In this document: piece after piece, positions 1 through 16,215 of the stretch
Layout: each line of letters opens with the position of its first letter
Numbering within the stretch: the first letter of the stretch is position 1
NCBI GenBank assembly: GCA_017979445.1
Contig: CM030714.1
Location: forward strand, 4,774,001 to 4,838,000
Length of the DNA: 64,000 bases
From: Akebia trifoliata
Lineage: Eukaryota > Streptophyta > Magnoliopsida > Ranunculales > Lardizabalaceae
Reading direction: 5' to 3'
Position numbers and translations under genes: made by a program
Notes under the pieces: generated by a model
Database searches by the model: none
What the model was told of the DNA's origin: nothing
What the model saw: the letters and a program-made list of their open reading frames with translations, nothing else

Positions 1-380
1 TAAAAATATAATTTTCAAAGCAATATTTCATTTGAATCTAGATGGATATGACAGGGATGGATCTGTATTCAACCTGGATCCAACTCAGGTCATCAAATCA
101 TATTCAATCCATTGTTTATTCGTATCTAGTCTCCGATAAATTTGGATTTTGGATCACTCAAATTTGAATCAAAATTCAACCCATTTTATACCCTAATTTT
201 GTTGGTGCAATCATCCCTTTTTACTAAGCTTTAGGATGTATTGGATGTACTTCATGGCATATTGGGTTGTGACTCTTAATAGGAGACTCTTGTCACTCAA
301 CTTAGGATTACCCTGGATTCATTAAAAAATAAATAATAATATCTAATATTAGGCTAAAGGAATTAGGTGATGATTGAGGA

Positions 381-663
381 TAGGGAGAGGTATCAACGGT
401 TCGGTTTTGATTATAAGATTTGGAATTAAAACCAAATTCGCCAAGAACTCTAGGAATCTGTCAACATTGTAGATATTGGTTATCAATAATCATAAATACC
501 TATATAATAGAACCAAATCAACTCTGATTCTCCTTTTAGACCTAATTCTAATTGAGGATATAAAAAATGATTTAAAATTGAAGTTTTCTTGTTCCAATTT
601 CAATTTCTATTCCAATTCCAAGTGTGATTCAATTTTAGTTAAATAGGTACCCATTCACACCTA
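381..663. mobile_element. possible degenerate hAT-like MITE
   Basis: The left end TAGGGAGAGGTATCAACGG and the right end CCATTCACACCTA resemble the TAGGGGTGTCAA terminal inverted repeats of better preserved elements elsewhere in the window (6437, 20293, 24514, 50421). The flanking octamers match poorly (attgagga and ttagtaga), so the call rests on the ends only. Confidence 0.3.
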
Positions 664-1095
664 TTAGTAGAAGAAGTAAGAATGAGTATTTTTGAAACTT
701 TAAAATTTTTGTTAAGGTGAGGGTTATTGAGAAAGAAAAACGTGAAGCTCTATTTAAACGCATTCCAAAACAAATAAAACAGTTGGGAAGTGTACTTTTT
801 TATTAAGTGCACATACTTGATATGAAGTAGGCTTTCACCATTGATGATGAACAACGAGTTATGAATTTAAAGAAACTAACAAACCCTTATCATCACAATT
901 TGCTGATTTAAATCTTTCAAGACATCAAACCTAAGTCTCTTCTAATTTTGTAATATATTTGTAAAGGTAAATCACACAAGTAATAATGGTAATAATAAAT
1001 AAAAAAATTATAAATTTAAGATCAAATGATAAGAATACATTTGATTGTTTCAAAATGTTTAAACACATTCTTATATGGTAATGGTAATAACATGA

Positions 1096-1340
1096 TTTTT
1101 AAACTCGTCCGAGACCGAGACGTATCGTCCGAGTTAACTCGGTATCACAGCCTAACGAGACCAACTCACAATGAGTCATGAGACGACCGCGTATCGTGAG
1201 TTATGCGAGTTGTCTTGGACGATATTTTCGCAAAACTCGTCAAAAACATTACAAATTTTACATTAACTCGCGAGACAAACGAGTTGTATCGGACGAGATT
1301 TTCAAAATCTCGTCCGAATTAACCGAGTTTTACAGAATAT
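1096..1340. repeat. dispersed CGAG-rich repeat
   Basis: The block is dense in ACTCGTCCGAGA, CGAGACGTATCGTCCGAG and their inverses. The same vocabulary recurs at 2172, 7631, 14442, 21806, 31660 and upstream of the six plus-strand protease copies, often bordered by a TTTTAAAAC(T/C)ATG-like end. It is a non-coding dispersed repeat; its class is not clear. Confidence 0.6.
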
Positions 1341-2171
1341 TTTTGAAATTAGTGATGGACCAATGATGCACATTGAATCAACACCGTTAAATTGTGGGCC
1401 ATTTTCCTAAATCGCAAATATAGGATGCTTCTCAACTGCTAATTACTGATGTAATCGAATACTTAGGATCATAAATTACCATGATCCCTTCAATAGTAAG
1501 GCAATCAATGGGTCCAAAATCCGATCCATTCAAATTCGATAATTTCATATCTCGATTGAAGATTTGGGTTTTGAAAATAGTTTGGGTGTCAATGGATCGA
1601 AAATCCAATTTGTACCTATTAGATAACTTCATACATAGATTAAAGATTTGGATTCCAATAAAAATTAGATCCGATAAGAATTTGATGCAATAACCTATTG
1701 GATGGCATATGGATCAATCGTGTCCCTATCCGATAAAATGTGAGAAAGTAGGTCAATTATGTTACATAATTGTGAAGTTTCTTTGTATTTTATATGTCAA
1801 ATCATACTTATAATATGATGAAAATCAATTGAAACATATTTGGATCATATTGAGATCGAATAAAAATCAATTCCAATCAGGGTTGATTCAATTTTTATAA
1901 TACCGATTTTTATCGAATTGAAATTAGTGTTTTTATTGATATTTTTGATGGTAAGTTTGATACTCTTTAAATATTGTATTTAGAAAACAAGTTTAATGCA
2001 CTTGTGCAATGAAAATGAAACAACATAATAATGTAAATATTTAATTTATTTATTTTAATATGTATATTATGAATTTTTTTTTAATTTTATATTTTTTTTT
2101 ACGTTCATTTTTTAATAGGAATCAATTCTGAATTTTTTATATTTTTTAAATGATTAAAAACTATTGTTTCA

Positions 2172-2272
2172 AGGTTGAACGAGACAACTCGACGAGACGA
2201 GACGTATCGTCCGAGTCAACTCGGTATCAGAAGTGAACGATACGATATGGAATACCGAGTTTAAAAACCATG
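2172..2272. repeat. dispersed CGAG-rich repeat
   Basis: A second block of the same family, ending in GAGTTTAAAAACCATGG. The block at 1096 begins near TTTTTAAACTCGTCC, so the two may be the outer ends of one copy interrupted by the 0.8 kb between them; that is inference. Confidence 0.5.
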
Positions 2273-2306
2273 GATAATAAGGACGGCGTTGATATGCATT
2301 AAAATC

Positions 2307-2334
2307 CACACACACACACACACACACACACACA
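2307..2334. repeat. (CA)14 microsatellite
   Basis: Fourteen uninterrupted CA units about 330 bases upstream of the malate dehydrogenase start codon. A simple repeat likely to vary in length. Confidence 0.95.
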
Positions 2335-2634
2335 ATGGATCTTTGCATTGTATATATCAGACAGAACGGAGTCGAAATGTATTAAGCTATGTGGACAACT
2401 AATTATTACTTAATACCAAACTATTGTACACAATCAATTTATTTCTAAAGGTTTGGTGTTCGGTAAGTAATAAATAAAATTGGTGTGCCAATAGAATCTC
2501 TCTAAAAGTATCACAAGTTGGGATACTTGTATCCTTCTCGAATCTCAGTCCTCGAGTCTCGACTGCTTGCGCCCCACTTTACTGCTTATCGCTCATTTCT
2601 GCTCTCTCTCACACACAGAGCACAGAGATCAGAA

Positions 2635-6048
<3,414 letters not shown>

Positions 6049-6436
6049 TTAAAAAAATTGTATACTGCTGTCAGGATTCCAGGTGCCCTGTATTAGAAAC
6101 CATAGCAATTTTGCATTTTTACTTTTGAGGTTGCTACTTTGTTCAACTTGAGATTTGCATTAATAAATATCATTTACTAACAATTCAGATTTGTCATTTT
6201 TCTAAATTTTGATGGATAAGTTGTAGTAGGCAATTGGTAGCCAAGGTTCTTCTTGTTGGTAGCTTTATTTTAGTTTTGGCTTCGTAGATCAAATAGAATG
6301 GCAGTACTATGGTTGTATTATATTATATTTCATCACACTCTCACAATTACATAGGCTGCCTCACCACACGGACAGGACAGCCTAACATGATGTCAGGTCA
6401 AGAGAGTCGGATACGGAAGAAATGCACCATGGGTTT

Positions 6437-6796
6437 TAGGGGTGCAACTTGGTTCGGGTTGGTTCGGTTTAGAGCAAAATTAGAATCGAACCGACCAAGA
6501 TCGGTTCTATTATATGAAAATCAGAACCGAACCGACTTGGTCTAGAACCGAATCAACCCAAACCGACTTTAATTCGGTTTGGTTCGATGGGTTGTCAAGA
6601 GAAAGAGAAAGAGAGAGAGAGATCATTCGAGTTCTACACGAAATTGATCCCCAATTCTTCGATTGAAACCCTATAATCACTAAAGATCAACACAACTAAA
6701 GAATACATAAAAAATAAATAAAAAATAAAAACCAAACTCGAACCTATTGCAGGTCGTATATCGCAGGCCGCAGGTTGCAAATCGCAGGTCCCAGTC

Positions 6797-6842
<46 letters not shown>

Positions 6843-7253
6843 AGGGAGATGTGCCGGTTGCAGTCGGTGGCAGCCGTAGGTTGCACCGTCGCAGCCGCAG
6901 GTTGCAGGTCTCACCGTCGCAGCCACAAAAACAAAGAGAGAGAGAGAGATGGTTGCAGCCGGTTGTAGTCGATGGCAGCGCAGGTTGTAGCCGCAGTCGC
7001 AACACGGAGAGAGACGAGAGAGACGAAGGGGGTTTGGGTTTAAAAAAATATTACATTTTATATTTATATATATATAATATCGGTTTCGGTTTGGTTCGGT
7101 TATTTATCAACCCTGAACCGAAAATCGAACTTATCGGTTCTGATTTTCTTTAACCCGAAACCAAACCGCATGTAATTAAAACCGAACCAACCCAATCCAA
7201 AATTCATGGATTGGTTCAGTTCTCGGTTTGAACCGAATTAAGTAGCACCCCTA
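6437..7253. mobile_element. hAT-like MITE with imperfect 8-bp target duplication
   Basis: The left end TAGGGGTGCAACTTGGTTCG and the inverse of the right end (TAGGGGTGCTACTTAATTCG) form terminal inverted repeats. The flanks atgggttt (6429-6436) and atggcttt (7254-7261) match at 7 of 8 positions, the target size of hAT elements. The interior is built of GGTTCGGTTT-like motifs, a GA microsatellite at about 6798-6836 and Arg/Glu or Leu/Ser-coding low-complexity DNA without a real gene. It lies about 0.4 kb past the MDH stop. Confidence 0.75.
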
Positions 7254-7630
7254 ATGGCTTTAGGAACTTTACACTAATTAGATATCAGCGGTCCGTGTAT
7301 CTTTCTCAAGTTGACTTGCATTGATGGCCATCTTCAGAGTTTCTTAAATTTTGAACAGTTGCATTGTACCAAGGTGTCCAAGAAATTATGTAGAAAATTT
7401 TGGACAAGAGAAACACTGAAATTTACATGATCCGACAAGGTTACTTACATCTACTAGTCTACTACGGACGATGATGAGATGATTTCCTTAAAAAACAATG
7501 TTACAGCCTCTTGATCTCACTAAAGTAGAATCTTAAATAAACAAGTTTTCTATCAATTTATAGGTCATATAAAGAAGAAATTTCCCTTGGGGAAAATGTT
7601 ATGAAATTGTAAATGAACTCAGTGTAAGTC

Positions 7631-7842
7631 AAGGTTTCAAAACTCGTCCAAGACTGAGATGTATCGCCCAAGTCATCTTAGTATTAGGCATAGACGAGAT
7701 GGACGGACAAGTCAATTTTTCGGACTAGATTTAAAACCCCAAGTTCATTTCTCATTTTTGAACGAGATGTCTTAAATGTATCGAAAAACTCATCCGAGAC
7801 GACTCGATATCTGACACGAAATCAAGTTTTAAAACCATGGTG
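7631..7842. repeat. dispersed CGAG-rich repeat
   Basis: Begins with GGTTTCAAAACTCGTCC and ends with AAGTTTTAAAACCATGG, giving inverted-repeat-like ends around a diverged interior containing ATCCGAGACGACTCG. The clearest complete-looking copy of this family in the window. Confidence 0.6.
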
Positions 7843-8459
7843 TAAGTTGGATCCATGAAATAACACTTGGTGTATAGTCCCTTCTGCCCATTAATACTAT
7901 CAAATAATGATACAATACAAGGCACAAACATTATATATTTAATGAAGTTTAGGATTAGATGAATAACCTAAGATAGTTTATTCTCATGTGAGATTTCATT
8001 AAATAGAGAAATAGAGAAGGATAGATGCTTTATATTGACGCAGTGTTAAACAATGAAGGAACTAAAAAAGAACTCTCAAAAAGAATTTTTTTTTTTTTTT
8101 TTCTTTTGAGAATTAAAGATGTCCTTTACATGGCAGTTGGAGTCTTATTTATAGGAAAAAGTTCTAATCCTAGTAAAACACTAAAATAACCAAAAATAGG
8201 AAATTACTAGAAGTGTGGTGGAATTGAAAATGTGAGATTCTAACTTTTATAACTAAAGTTATTACCGAATGGAAAATTTTCCTAACAGAATAAAATTACT
8301 TGAAAAGTAGTTTAAACGAAGGAATGTGGCCTAATAATGAAAAGTCAATTATATAACTCAACATTTCCACTTAAGAATGGGCCTCCTCAGGTGATTCTGG
8401 CTCAGTCGCTCATCCAGGTCTATGGGCCCATGAGTCTCCACTAGTGCGATAAAGCCTTT

Positions 8460-8745
8460 TTTTCTCAGCAAAATCAACCCATTTTGAAACTTCTAAACCC
8501 AGTTTACAAGTTGAAGAATAGCAGACCAGCAAAAGTGATTTACAAATTAACATTATAAATTGAAGTTCCATGATTCTTCAACTTGTAAATTGGGGTTAGA
8601 AGTTTCGGAATTGGCTGATTTTTCGTGAGGATGATCTCCTCACCGTAGAGATCATGCTCACCTAAAATCAGCCCATTCCGAAACTTCTACCCATATTTTA
8701 CAAAAAAATTTGACAATCTTATTGTCCCTTGAACCCAACCCAGAT
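8460..8745. repeat. foldback repeat related to the element at 20574
   Basis: Inverted segments such as GGCTGATTTTTCGTGAGGAT and AAAATCAGCCCATTCCGAAAC pair with each other. The right end GAACCCAACCCAGATATATA matches the GAACCTGACCCATATATA end of the TA-flanked element at 20574-20941. The left boundary is unclear. Confidence 0.5.
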
Positions 8746-9935
8746 ATATATATATATAATCATGTACAATTATCCTAACATAATCATTTAAATTTTCTTC
8801 ACAAAATGTGATTGGATACATCGTTGTACACCTCACTGCAATGCAACATAATCCAATAATCTAATATTAGATAAAAGTGAACATAATAAGAATTGGGCAT
8901 TACCGCCTTCACTAAGAAACCATAGACAAAATCTCATAAACCAAAGAAAGGGAGGAAAATGAGGGAAAAACGGTTGTAGAAATAACTTTCGAAATAGAAG
9001 GGACTAAATAGGAAGAAAGATCCACCAAAAATGACCTTTTCCCCTTCCCTCTGTTTAGTAGAAAATGATGATTAAAATAAAATAATTAAAGCATTAATGA
9101 AGTGCACCGCGTGATCTCGCCAACAAGATCGAGATGTTAGCATAGTCCCTCCCGCATAGCCTAGGTACTCTTGAGCTATGCAATGTATAAAGTGGGGGCA
9201 ACCTTCTCCTTGTAAGCCAGTTTTCAAGGATAAATTAAACCCATGGGCTTTAACACTTTGTCATAGAAAATCATGCCATTAATTTTTTATTTGAAATTTG
9301 TTGGAGTTGGGTAATTAATATTCATGTCCAGTTAGATTTTTCTTTCAACTCCCAACCCTATTTCCAAGCCTTATCACCCCTTGCTTCACTTCCACACAAG
9401 AGGTTTTTTTTTTTTTTCAATCCTAGTTATCTATGGAAATACCATCATGTGGAATTAAATCCAAAAATATCCCATTCCACATTAGAAGAATTCATTGATT
9501 CAATACCAAATAAATTACCATTCTAATAGAACTCCCATCAGCGAGAGAATTCCGCCATGAGATTGAAAAAAGCGCCTTCATGAGTTTTATGAAGTTGGCA
9601 ACAGTATAAAATTTTATAGGGAGATCTTTATATTTTGATTTCATTTCATAATGATCTTCATGTTTTTTCTCATTTAATTTTTTCCGTGTTACATTTAGCA
9701 ACCTTCATGCAGATATCCCGTAAAATGTATTTCTATATTGTTTTTTTTTTTCACTTGAAAGAAAAAACAAATAGTGAATTTTGCAAGAACATGTCTTTTT
9801 TATAGTAGAGTACAAAATAGGAATGTAGTTTTAGAAATACTTATGAAAGAAATATGGTTGTGAAGGATGCCAACGTCCAATTAAAGTCTTATGTCATCAT
9901 TCCCCATCAAATTTATTCTCTGCTACATACATCAC

Positions 9936-12821
9936 TCAAACATCGTCTTCCTCATGATCCATCAACTTCCAAGACCCATCGGCTCCACGCACCATTCCTT
10001 TGTTCTTCTCAATCCACCAACTCGTTGGAACAAGATATTCCTGCTTCAATGCATCACTTGATTTGTTCACAAGGGAAATATCACGCTTAATTTCCAACTT
10101 AAACCCATTTTTAGTCCCTTGTGTTCCGGCAACTCCATGAAGGTGAATCTCCAAATTATGCCTACTCAATATGTCTCCAGGACCCTTCAAGAATGGTGAC
10201 TTTTGTGTGTCAATAACTAACTCGACACCCACATCTGAGTAACCCAGAAATGGATAATTTGGAACAATGTCTAAGGTGTTAGACACACGAAGTAATCTTA
10301 GATTTTCCATTCGAGAGAAGACCACTTCAAAGTTAGCCTCTCCAACACGAGGACTGGCAAAGACGAAGCCGGTTACAAGGCAGGGCTTTTTGGGTTGGTT
10401 TTTGGGCTTGTTCACTCCATTGGCGACGATGTCCACCACGTTTAGTGTCCCAACAGCAGCACCCATGCTATGGCCTGTTATAGTTATGCTGATTTCTTCA
10501 TTCTTGTACAATTCTACTAGTCTTCTCACCTCAGCTAGAACCTGTGATTTCAATTTAATGCTCTTTTGTTAGCCTTGTTCACACCCAACAAATATTGCTC
10601 AATGGGCTGGAGATAGAATATTTAGCGTTACAATTCGGCCGAAGTTGGTAGGCAATTTAGATTGGGCCAAGCTTTACAAGCTAGGGTAATAATGAATCCA
10701 CTATTCTATTAATCAGGAAGGGTAAAGTGTTTAAATTAAGAAAGCTGCTATTACCACACCAACTTTTACTAATGCCACACTAATTCCTATGTAAAGAATT
10801 GCACACAGTTTGTGTGATATTAGTTAAACTTGGTGTGGCAATAGTAACTCTCTAAATTAAACTTCCATAATTGAATGTTAAATGCTCATAGCAAGAGATT
10901 CAGCTTTGTAAATTTTGATTTATTTCGAGAACAGATTGAGTATACTTATCCTTTATCGTTAAAAATTGGGAAAAAAATTCAGAAAATTTGATGATTTGTG
11001 AATAATATGTGTATAATTTATGGATACATAGCTAGGTCAAAAAATATGTAGACTGCCATGTTGGGATTGATAGAAATGGAAAGAAGAGAAGAGAAAATAA
11101 ATGAGTTTCTCTCCATTTCTCTTGTTTGGATTGTTAAGTGGAGAGAAAAGAGAAAATAATTGGAGAGAAACCCTTTTTAAATATTTTATAATACCAATTC
11201 TACCCTTAGAGATATCTTAAAATTTCAAAATTATCCCAAATTCTCTCTTGTCAATCCAAACATGGAGAGAAATTGAGTTTCTCCGTTCTTCTCTTCCCTT
11301 CTTTTGTTATGTTTGGAATGAGAGAAGAAAAACTCATTAAAGAGAAGAGAAGAGAAACTCAATTTCTCTCCACCATATTTTGGATTGACAGGAGAAATCT
11401 TAGGATAACTTTGAAATTTTAAAATATCTTTAAATAGATCTAAGGGTAGAATTAAAATTATAAAATATTTTAAAAGAGTTTCTCTCCACTTTTGAAGAGA
11501 AAGAAAACTCAACTTTTTTTCTCTCCAATTCTTTTCCCTTGCCTCCCCACTTAACAATCCAAACAAGTGAAATGGTGAGAAACTCATTTATTTTCTCTTC
11601 TCTCCATTTCTCTGAATCCAAACATAGCCTAAGAGTTTCTCTTATCTCCACTTCTCTCAATCCAAACACAGCTTATCCACCCCACCCCACGCATAAAGTT
11701 GTCGTTATATTTTCTGTAAAAAAAAATAAAAGAGACGTATATAATTTACGAACTTGTTAACAGTGGGCCTACGTGGGAAGATCCAAATACCGGCCTCGGC
11801 CGCACATCCAAAGTCAGTCTCATTCTTTAATTCTAACCATTGGATCCAAATACTTTTTCATCATGGACTTGGAGTCCACCCACTTGACTGTTCATAAAGC
11901 CAAGATATATAAATAGCTAGACATCACCAATCAAACTGATTTTGATATGTAAGTCCACCAAAGGGTGGGCCAAACATGGGGGTCAATAGGCCTAATTTCA
12001 CTTGGCAAAAAGGAAAGCCTGGTCTTGGTTAATTTTGATTAACTCATGGAGGATCCACACCATATAATTATGCAAGTTTTTGGTGCCACAGGAACAGCAT
12101 TAGGAATAACTAGAAAATCAATGCAAACCAGGAAGAAAGGAAGACTACTAGCCTTGTGTGTGTGTGTTTCAGTTAATTATTTTTTAAAACATTTTTAAAT
12201 GCAAACCAACCCATTAACGGTAAAATCAAAATTCACCTGGTCTCTAGCACTAGACTTATTAAATGGTGACTGAGGATCATTGGACGTGTAGACCGATAAC
12301 CAACCCTGGTGCACCTTGGCATCACTGGTACCACCTAATATCATAGAAGCTGAAACCAAAGTGAAATCAAAATCATAAACCCAGTCCAACGCTTCAGCTG
12401 TTCCCCTCCAAGCAATCACTATATCCCTCCTACCCAATGCTGCCTTCCCTTCATCTGTAGCAACCGCAACATACCCTATCCAATTTGATTCCCTACTCCA
12501 TGCCTCCCTCGACAATGACTTAATAATAAATGCATCGGGGAGTTGAATTTGCGATGTTGAATAAATAAACTTAGTAACACGATATATGTAAGGATTTCCC
12601 TTTGCAAGACCAACCTTAGAGAAGAAATCCTTTTTACCATATCGGCTACTTCCAGCGAATTTCGAAACCTTCTCGGTGTTGAATGCATCATAGGTCGACT
12701 GAGCCATATCGCCGTAATGAAGGATGTTTCGTCGAAGATCAATATCGAGTGGGTCCAAAAGGCTCTTCCAGTAATCCTGACCATTGAGGATTCTCCATCT
12801 GCTTGCTGTGCTACCCATCAT
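9936..12821 (-). CDS. class II DAD1-like phospholipase A1, two exons
   Basis: Predicted sn-1 acyl hydrolase of the lipase class 3 fold. Exon 1 is 12821-12237 and exon 2 is 10541-9936, joined at CCAG/GT...CAG/GTT, giving 396 residues. The junction restores [19 protein letters not shown], a strongly conserved run in plant PLA1-II proteins. The nucleophile motif is GHSMG (Ser220; Met replaces the common Leu). Asp286 in [10 protein letters not shown] and His323 in [17 protein letters not shown] complete the triad with family-like spacing. There is no transit peptide: the product starts [18 protein letters not shown], which suggests the cytosolic class II group (PLA1-II gamma/delta) and not the plastid DAD1 group. 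Either of the first two Met codons may be used. The 1695-base intron contains a long inverted repeat. Confidence 0.92.
11057..11673. repeat. long inverted repeat in the lipase intron
   Basis: Two arms of roughly 260-300 bases, centred near 11320, are reverse complements with moderate divergence. The left arm starts CATGTTGGGATTGATAGAAA; the right arm ends with the inverse of ATGTTTGGATTCAGAGAAA. Shared internal landmarks are TTGTTTGGATTGTTAAGTGG and AATTCTACCCTTAGA. It is probably a foldback MITE. Because it lies in a transcribed intron, the RNA could fold into a long hairpin. Confidence 0.75.
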
Positions 12822-12892
12822 TTGTTGAATAGAAACAAGTGTATGGGCGGTTGGAGTTGTGTTTGTTATTTTGGGATTTTGAGTTTTTTAAG

Positions 12893-12900
12893 TATTTATA
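12893..12900 (-). promoter_or_regulatory. TATA box of the lipase gene
   Basis: TATAAATA on the minus strand about 70 bases before the ATG at 12821, a normal spacing for a short plant 5' UTR. Confidence 0.6.
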
Positions 12901-14441
12901 AGCTTGGATTGAGATTGATGACACTTTGTTTATCAGGGCATGGGGACGTCATTGCTTGGTTATGTTTCTAAAATTCTTTTTTGGGTTACCATTGCTTCTC
13001 CATTTTGGGTTACCATTAAAATTATGCTAACCATCACAAGAAAGAAACTCAAGAAGACTTCCCTAAACAGAGTACCAAAATTCACCAAAAAAGAAACTAT
13101 AACAAAAAACTGATGAGCTACCAACTCACATTAAAAACAAGATTCCATCTTCAAAAAGTTTCCATTAAAAGTTTTAGAAGGCAATAATGGTGCAATATCC
13201 TAACTGTACACATGTCCAAGCCGATTAATTGGTACTATGTATAAGCCAATATTTTCAACTCTGCCCAACGGCAAGACAAACCAAGATAAAGGTGTCTAAC
13301 CTAGTTGGTAGGGTTGGGTAGCATTAGTAAAGACCTGGCTTGCATGGCAGGTTAAGCCTGGTCTAAGTATCCACATAATATTGAGTAACGCGTATTAAAT
13401 CCAGAGATCTCCCAGGAATCATGAACTCAATCTCAAATATCCCAATTCCGTTTAGGATCCTTGTAATTGGGGGATTATACAAGATCACATCCCGATGAAA
13501 AGGGAAACCCTGATTAGAAGAAATGATCTATAAATTGAGGAATTAACATAGGCTAGAGGATCTTTTAAATGGACTGAGACAAGAGAGAGTTCTTATTATT
13601 ATTCTTCTACAACTCTAATTTGAGCGTCGGAGAATTATTGGCAGGTATCACACCGGTATTAATAGGAGAGACGAGGGGAACAACTTCGGATCAATAGAGT
13701 AGGGTTTATCGAGGCATCACCAGATTCTTCCTCTACAAAATTTAATGAGCCTAATAGTGGAAGGATGTTAATAAAACCCTTAAACACACAAAATTTTGGG
13801 GTCTGCTTGACAATTCATATTCTTCCATTCAATTTCTCTCCAAAACCATGTCTACAACCACCCAATAAGATTAGGCCGCGCTACACATGATAATCTAACG
13901 TGCTTTGACCCCCTAATATGTGGGTGTTTTCCCAATAGTGGTGGTCGTAGGGAGGATCCAATTATAATACATTAAGATTGTTATATAAAAAAATTAGTCC
14001 ATTCGAACAAAACTAACTGTATAAAAAAATTAACTTAAAATGATGATATAAATTAAGGACTTTATAATGGGATAAAAGTTTTTCAAAAATTAATTACATT
14101 TGCATATTTAGATAAATTTTTCAGGATACATAAAGATTTTAAAATTGTGTCCAATTACATAATTTGATCAGAAGTTCTAATTTATCTGTTTTCATATTTT
14201 TTGTATACCTTAAATTAGCATTCAATAAATGTCACCTAGAACTGTGGTGCCAATTAACCCATTAATATTTGACCCGTTCCACTACCCATCAAAAATATGT
14301 TATTAATTCGCAATTTATGGAAGTCGATAGATTTGAATATTTTTGTAATGGATCAGTCAGAGATTCAGGTAAAAACTTTGGCTTCCAAGGTGGCCGTTGC
14401 TGAAAATACTCTAATTTGATGGATAATTATCATCCTTGGCA

Positions 14442-14672
14442 CCATGGTTTTAAAACTCATTTTGACATTTTGTCTTGTCCATGAACGGGACCGAGTCATC
14501 TCATATGAGTTTTTCAATATGTTTTGAGTCATCTCGTTCAATCATGAGAAAAATGGACCGTGGTTTTAAATCTTGTCCAATAAGTTTGACTTGTTTATCC
14601 ATCTCGTTGGTGGATGATACCGAGACACATCGGACAAGTCGTCTCGGTCTCAAACAAGATTTAAACTCATGC
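14442..14672. repeat. dispersed CGAG-rich repeat
   Basis: Starts ACCATGGTTTTAAAACTCAT and ends with CAAGTCGTCTCGGTCTCAAA. Internal CGTGGTTTTAAATCTTGTCC suggests that one copy sits inside or beside another. Confidence 0.55.
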
Positions 14673-14914
14673 TTGGCACTGATTTTTGGTTTGTAAATCC
14701 ATTAAGTATGAAAATTTATGCGTTCACTGGGCCTTCGTGAATTTTTGTATAGTTGTAGTGTCCAACAAAGTGTATTTCCAAACAAAAACAAAAACTAAAA
14801 TCTTACAACCATTAGCTCCTCTTATTTAAATTTCCTTTTATTAAGAGAAAAGAAAAGTAATCTCCTTGATGGCCTGTATTAATTCTTGACTAATGATAAA
14901 ATGATTTGCTGACA

Positions 14915-15025
14915 CATACACAGTTGATGTGGCAAGAGCATAGAATCGTAGATCTTTTTCCTTGTGTATCCCGAAGAAAAAGATCTATGATTCTGTGTCT
15001 TTATCACATCAACCGCGTACAGACC
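14915..15025. repeat. small foldback repeat
   Basis: Arms such as GTTGATGTGGCAAGAGCATA and TATCACATCAACC, with AGATCTTTTTC and GAAAAAGATCT at the centre, form a hairpin. The ends resemble the foldbacks at 19585 and 22456 (TGACGTGGCATGTGC theme). Confidence 0.5.
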
Positions 15026-15446
15026 ATATATGTTTTAGCGTGCACCGTAACCACGACTCTTATATCTTTCTTGACCCATGTGGAGCTGTATCACTGGTAA
15101 TCGTACACACAAGCATCCAGTTGGACCAATAAAAAACCATTTATTTACTTCTTTTGCGTTAGGTGCTTGGATGGGCTTTCTTTCTCTTGCTATTTCTTTA
15201 CCGTAAAAATTAGGCGAATGTTCTATGAGTGGTAGTTTCCAAATGTTTGTTAGGTAAATGTTCTAAAAAGCGGTAGTTTGCAAATGCTTCTAAGTCTCAC
15301 CTATCATTGCTGCATTTGGAAGGGCTTATATTGACCAGAAATTGGCCAAGTGTCATGCGTACGTAGAGGAAATTCTCTAAGTGCCACCACAGCTTGTTAA
15401 TTCCATAAGCAACCAGTTAACATCACTTAAAAGGATGAATTATCAT

Positions 15447-15510
15447 CCCCCCCCCCCCCCCCCCCCCCCCTCTCAAAAAAAAAAAAAAATAATAATAATA
15501 ATAAAATAGA
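15447..15510. repeat. poly-C, poly-A and AAT tract
   Basis: A run of 24 C is followed by CTCTC-like DNA, 15 A and AAT units. Such runs are prone to length errors in sequencing. Confidence 0.9.
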
Positions 15511-16215
15511 GCTCCACCCTATAGTTACGAGTTACATTATCAACCATGATTTTCTCAAGTTCTTGAGAAATGGCTCCAATATAATTCTTACCCAAGTGCG
15601 TACAATCAATGAACACAACCCTAATTAATTGTCATAAATTTACTTTTTCTTGGCAATCCCTTAATGGTCAAACTTTTTTTAATATATCATTATAGAAGAT
15701 GTATCCCAAAAAATGTGGTGGGATGGACGAATTATTTTCATTTAAATAATGCTGAAGTGGCCTCAAGATTGTACCTCATGTCGCACATCCTGATGAGAAA
15801 GTGTGTATGCTAAGCATCTATGATTCAGACACACTTGTGGTCACTTCGGCACAACTCTTTTCATCTTGAGAATCATTTTTTGTTATAGGTTAAATATTTG
15901 TTCTACTTCCAACTGGATAAACATGTTTTTTATGAGATCAATAACTTCACAATAGCAAGAATTGGAACCAGGTATATGTTATCATCACTTGTTTGCTTTA
16001 CAAATTATGCTAGTTGACACCTTTAAAAAATGGTGTTAAACATTAGTAGGCTAGGCAAATCTATTTTTAATGAGATCAATAACTTGGAAAAATCTAATAT
16101 TTTAGATCTCATTCTGTTAGTGCTTTCAATTTTTTTTCACTTAACGAGTGAGAAATTTCATACATAAAATGTTGGACCGAATTCAAGGGAATATCCCACT
16201 GCTATTACATTTTTA

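Larger units (their letters stand above)
1..2517. other. 5' intergenic stretch, AT-rich
   Basis: No coding sequence could be supported here. The stretch holds a possible hAT-like element (381-663), two blocks of a dispersed CGAG-rich repeat (1096-1340 and 2172-2272), a CA microsatellite and long AT-rich DNA with many T runs. The first 200 bases look like the end of another degenerate repeat cut by the window edge. The last few hundred bases before 2518 should contain the malate dehydrogenase promoter, but I see no clear TATA box. Confidence 0.6.
7254..9935. other. intergenic stretch between MDH and the lipase
   Basis: No gene seen. It contains a CGAG-type dispersed repeat (7631-7842), a foldback region (8460-8745), several T or A homopolymers and otherwise AT-rich unique-looking DNA. 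The convergent MDH and lipase genes both end toward this stretch. Confidence 0.6.

Noticed and set aside
6634..7153. Several overlapping frames rich in Arg-Glu or Leu-Ser repeats
   Set aside because: They are translations of the GA microsatellite and CAG/CGC words inside a hAT-like MITE.
11231..11760. Lys/Glu-rich frames on both strands
   Set aside because: Products of the long GAGAGAA-rich inverted repeat in the lipase intron; no family resemblance.
13275..13400. tRNA-like or SINE head (TAACCTAGTTGG)
   Set aside because: No box B, tail or target duplication found; kept only as a remark in the gap description.
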